This document shows, piece by piece, positions 62,378-64,000 of a stretch of 64,000 bases of DNA. Source of the stretch: CAVWCW01 sp963753615 (GTDB lineage Bacteria > Pseudomonadota > Gammaproteobacteria > Chromatiales > Chromatiaceae); assembly GCA_963753615.1 (NCBI GenBank), contig CAVWCW010000008.1:310001-374000 (forward strand), read 5' to 3'. The position numbers and the translations under genes are program-made. Every line of letters starts with the position of its first letter. Within the stretch, counting starts at the first letter, position 1. Below the pieces are notes generated by a model. That model did not search any database. It had not been told where the DNA came from and was given only the letters and a program-made list of their open reading frames with translations.

Positions 62378-63343
62378 TTACACCAAGCGGTCCAGCGGCT
62401 CCCGCCCGGCGATGATGGCGTCCAGATTGTCCAGGGCGCGGAAACCCATGGCGTCACGGGTCTCGCGGGTGGCGCTGCCGATGTGCGGCAGCAGGAAGGT
62501 ATTGTCCAGTTCCCGGTACCTGGGATCGATGTTCGGCTCTCCGTTGTAGACGTCCAAGCCGGCGGCGAACAGCTTGCCTGATGACAGGGCCGCGATCAGG
62601 GCATCGTCATCCACTACCGCGCCGCGTGCGGTGTTGACTACCACGGCCCCATCCGGCAGCCGGGCGATGCGCTCGGCATTGAGAAGGTGATGGGTGTCCG
62701 GTGTGGCCGGGCAATGGATCGACAGGAACTGGCTTAGCGCCAGCAGCTCATCGAGGTCTTCGTGATACTGGGCGCCGGCCTCCAGCTCTGGGCTCAGGCG
62801 GTGGCGGTTGTAATAGTGAATGTCCATTTCGAAACCGCGGGCGCGCCGCGCTAACACCTGCCCTACCCGCCCCATGCCGACAATGCCGAGCCGCTTGCCC
62901 GTGACCTGGATGCCGAGCCGGTAGGTGGGACTCCACTCCAGCCAGGTTGCGGTGCGAATCAACTGCTCACCTTCGTGGGCGCGCCGGGCGGCGCCGAGCA
63001 TCAACAGCAGCGCGATCTCGGCGGTGGCGTCGCTAAGCACATCGGGAGTGTTCGTGACTATGATCCCGCGGGCCTTCGCCGCCTGCAGGTCGATATGGTC
63101 GAAACCAACCGAAAAGCTGCAGATGGCCCGAATACTATCTGGCAAACGGCGGATCAGTTCCGCGTTCAGCCGCTCGGTGTGCGTGGGGACAATGGCATCG
63201 GCGCCTTGAGCCAGTTCCAGCAGCTCGTCCTGGGTGTACACGCGGTCGTCGGCGTTTAGGCGGGGATCGAACGAGCGGCGCAACCGATCTTCCACCGCGT
63301 CCGGGAGCTTTCTCGTGACCAGTACGACGGGTTTTTCGTTCAT
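62378..63343 (-). CDS. D-2-hydroxyacid dehydrogenase, glyoxylate/hydroxypyruvate reductase-like
   Basis: A 321-residue D-isomer-specific dehydrogenase. Nucleotide loop LGIVGMGRVGQVLAR, and the catalytic triad Arg (VVNTARGAVVDDDAL), Glu (LDVYNGEPN) and His (LLPHIGSATRETR) are all present. The size and DLHPRYRE-like end resemble glyoxylate/hydroxypyruvate reductase. It is convergent to the TRAP/amidase cluster, with which it may share substrates: glyoxylate or hydroxypyruvate would tie in with tartronate semialdehyde (inference). Confidence 0.88.
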   Translation of the reverse strand: MNEKPVVLVTRKLPDAVEDRLRRSFDPRLNADDRVYTQDELLELAQGADAIVPTHTERLNAELIRRLPDSIRAICSFSVGFDHIDLQAAKARGIIVTNTPDVLSDATAEIALLLMLGAARRAHEGEQLIRTATWLEWSPTYRLGIQVTGKRLGIVGMGRVGQVLARRARGFEMDIHYYNRHRLSPELEAGAQYHEDLDELLALSQFLSIHCPATPDTHHLLNAERIARLPDGAVVVNTARGAVVDDDALIAALSSGKLFAAGLDVYNGEPNIDPRYRELDNTFLLPHIGSATRETRDAMGFRALDNLDAIIAGREPLDRLV

Positions 63344-63552
63344 TCGGGTCTACTTTGTAGGCTATTCGTGATTAGGCAGTCGGACCGGGGCCATCAATTG
63401 GTCGCAAAGCGTCCCTAACGATAGATTCCAAGGGGGGTAAACGCAAGCTGCGCAGGGCCTGGGCCGCTGGCCCGGGAGTTGTCACGGCGCCCGCATTTCA
63501 GGGAACATCATCCTAGGACCACAAACTCGAGCCATCCAAAGGAGCCGCTGGC

Positions 63553-64000
63553 GTGCACCCCGAATTCCCCCTGCAAGACGACTTGATCTATCTCAACCAT
63601 GCCGCAGTTGCGCCCTGGCCGCGACGCACCGCGGAAGCTGTCCAGCGCTTCGCTGCGGAAAACGCCAGCCGCGGAGCCCAGTACTATCCGCGCTGGATGC
63701 AGGTAGAGGAGGCCTTGCGCGAGCAGTTGGCGCTGCTGATCCATGCGCCGGCGGTGACCGACATCGCCCTGCTCAAGAGCACCTCCGAGGGGCTGTCAAT
63801 GATCGCTGGCGGCCTGGATTGGGCGGCCGGCGACAATATCGTCAGCTTCGCCGGAGAGTTTCCCTCCAATCGCATCGCATGGGAGGCGTTAGCGCCTCGG
63901 GCGTCATCGCTAAGGCTGGCGCCCCTTGGCGGCGAATTCGACGACCCCGAGTCGCGTCTGTTCGCGCTGTGCGACGAACGCACCCGGCTGCTGAGCGTCA
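63553..64000 (+). CDS. Class V aminotransferase-like protein, cut by window edge
   Basis: The frame runs off the right edge; 149 residues are visible from GTG. DDLIYLNHAAVAPWPRR is the typical start of class V PLP enzymes, followed by RGAQYYPRWMQVEEALREQL and STSEGLSMIAGGLDWAAGDNIV, where the Ser/Thr-rich loop grips PLP phosphate. The PLP lysine is not in view. AAAGGAG precedes the start. Cysteine-desulfurase-like or serine-pyruvate types are alternatives that the missing part would decide. Confidence 0.8.
   Translation, partial: MHPEFPLQDDLIYLNHAAVAPWPRRTAEAVQRFAAENASRGAQYYPRWMQVEEALREQLALLIHAPAVTDIALLKSTSEGLSMIAGGLDWAAGDNIVSFAGEFPSNRIAWEALAPRASSLRLAPLGGEFDDPESRLFALCDERTRLLSV

Noticed and set aside
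1..64000. CRISPR array, diversity-generating retroelement, retron or complete prophage
   Set aside because: No short regularly spaced repeats, no reverse transcriptase, and no phage structural genes were seen; the only tandem repeats are coding.

Overview
The window is GC-rich bacterial DNA, most likely a sulfur-oxidising gammaproteobacterium related to Chromatiales/Ectothiorhodospiraceae. Evidence: zipA lies in an smc-zipA-ligA block (ZipA is gammaproteobacterial); there is a sulfur-globule-like Gly/Tyr/Trp/His protein, a TSUP sulfite-exporter-type permease and two DsrC/TusE-like genes; and a MukB-independent SMC is encoded. This is inference from gene content; no database search was possible.

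Layout. 0-4 kb: envelope/unknown gene (cut by the edge), universal stress proteins, an SCP2 protein, a sulfur-globule-like protein and tRNA-Val(CAC). 4-8.3 kb: a retropepsin/RimK/deacylase operon for S6-type glutamylation, then a DUF2157/GDYXXLXY membrane pair. 8.4-16 kb: small exported proteins, TSUP permease, YpsA-like protein, algA/manC, an intact egtB followed by a wrecked egtD, and ychJ. 16-30 kb is an accessory and decaying zone. It holds a tandem DUF302 protein, a large secreted protease with FN3 and five C-terminal repeats, a thiolase and a fasciclin protein, scattered among dead IS3, IS1182, IS200 and REP-type (Y1) transposases, a MITE-like element and an orphan immunity gene. 30-41.6 kb is core: a D-ribulokinase-like gene, queF, smc (one frameshift), zipA, ligA, a parvulin PPIase and yciI. 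41.6-49 kb: a DUF900 lipoprotein, an orphan AMP-ligase and a LysR-centred DsrC-like/HPP/CBS locus. 49-54 kb: a second secreted protein with related C-terminal repeats, a RES/Xre toxin-antitoxin pair and an integrase remnant. 54-64 kb: tpx, then a catabolic cluster (mmsA, garR-like, TRAP transporter, amidase, small membrane protein), a 2-hydroxyacid dehydrogenase and the start of a class V aminotransferase.

Three signals stand out. (1) A dispersed ~140-150 bp element in three copies (about 11.8, 19.0 and 24.1 kb) carries several hairpins; one stem differs in sequence between copies yet stays fully paired, and the element ends in a terminator-like hairpin with a T run. (2) A LysR regulator is flanked by two near-identical AT-rich operator-like sites, one before a transthyretin-like/cysteine-free DsrC fusion and one before a DsrC-like/HPP/CBS operon, which suggests one small regulon. 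(3) Two otherwise unrelated secreted proteins 28 kb apart share a five-repeat C-terminal module.

Several genes are broken as written: smc, egtD, a DsrC-like ORF, the tail of the 10.1-kb gene, DUF488, DsbA-like and integrase. The single-base cases could be assembly errors; the multi-lesion ones are real decay.
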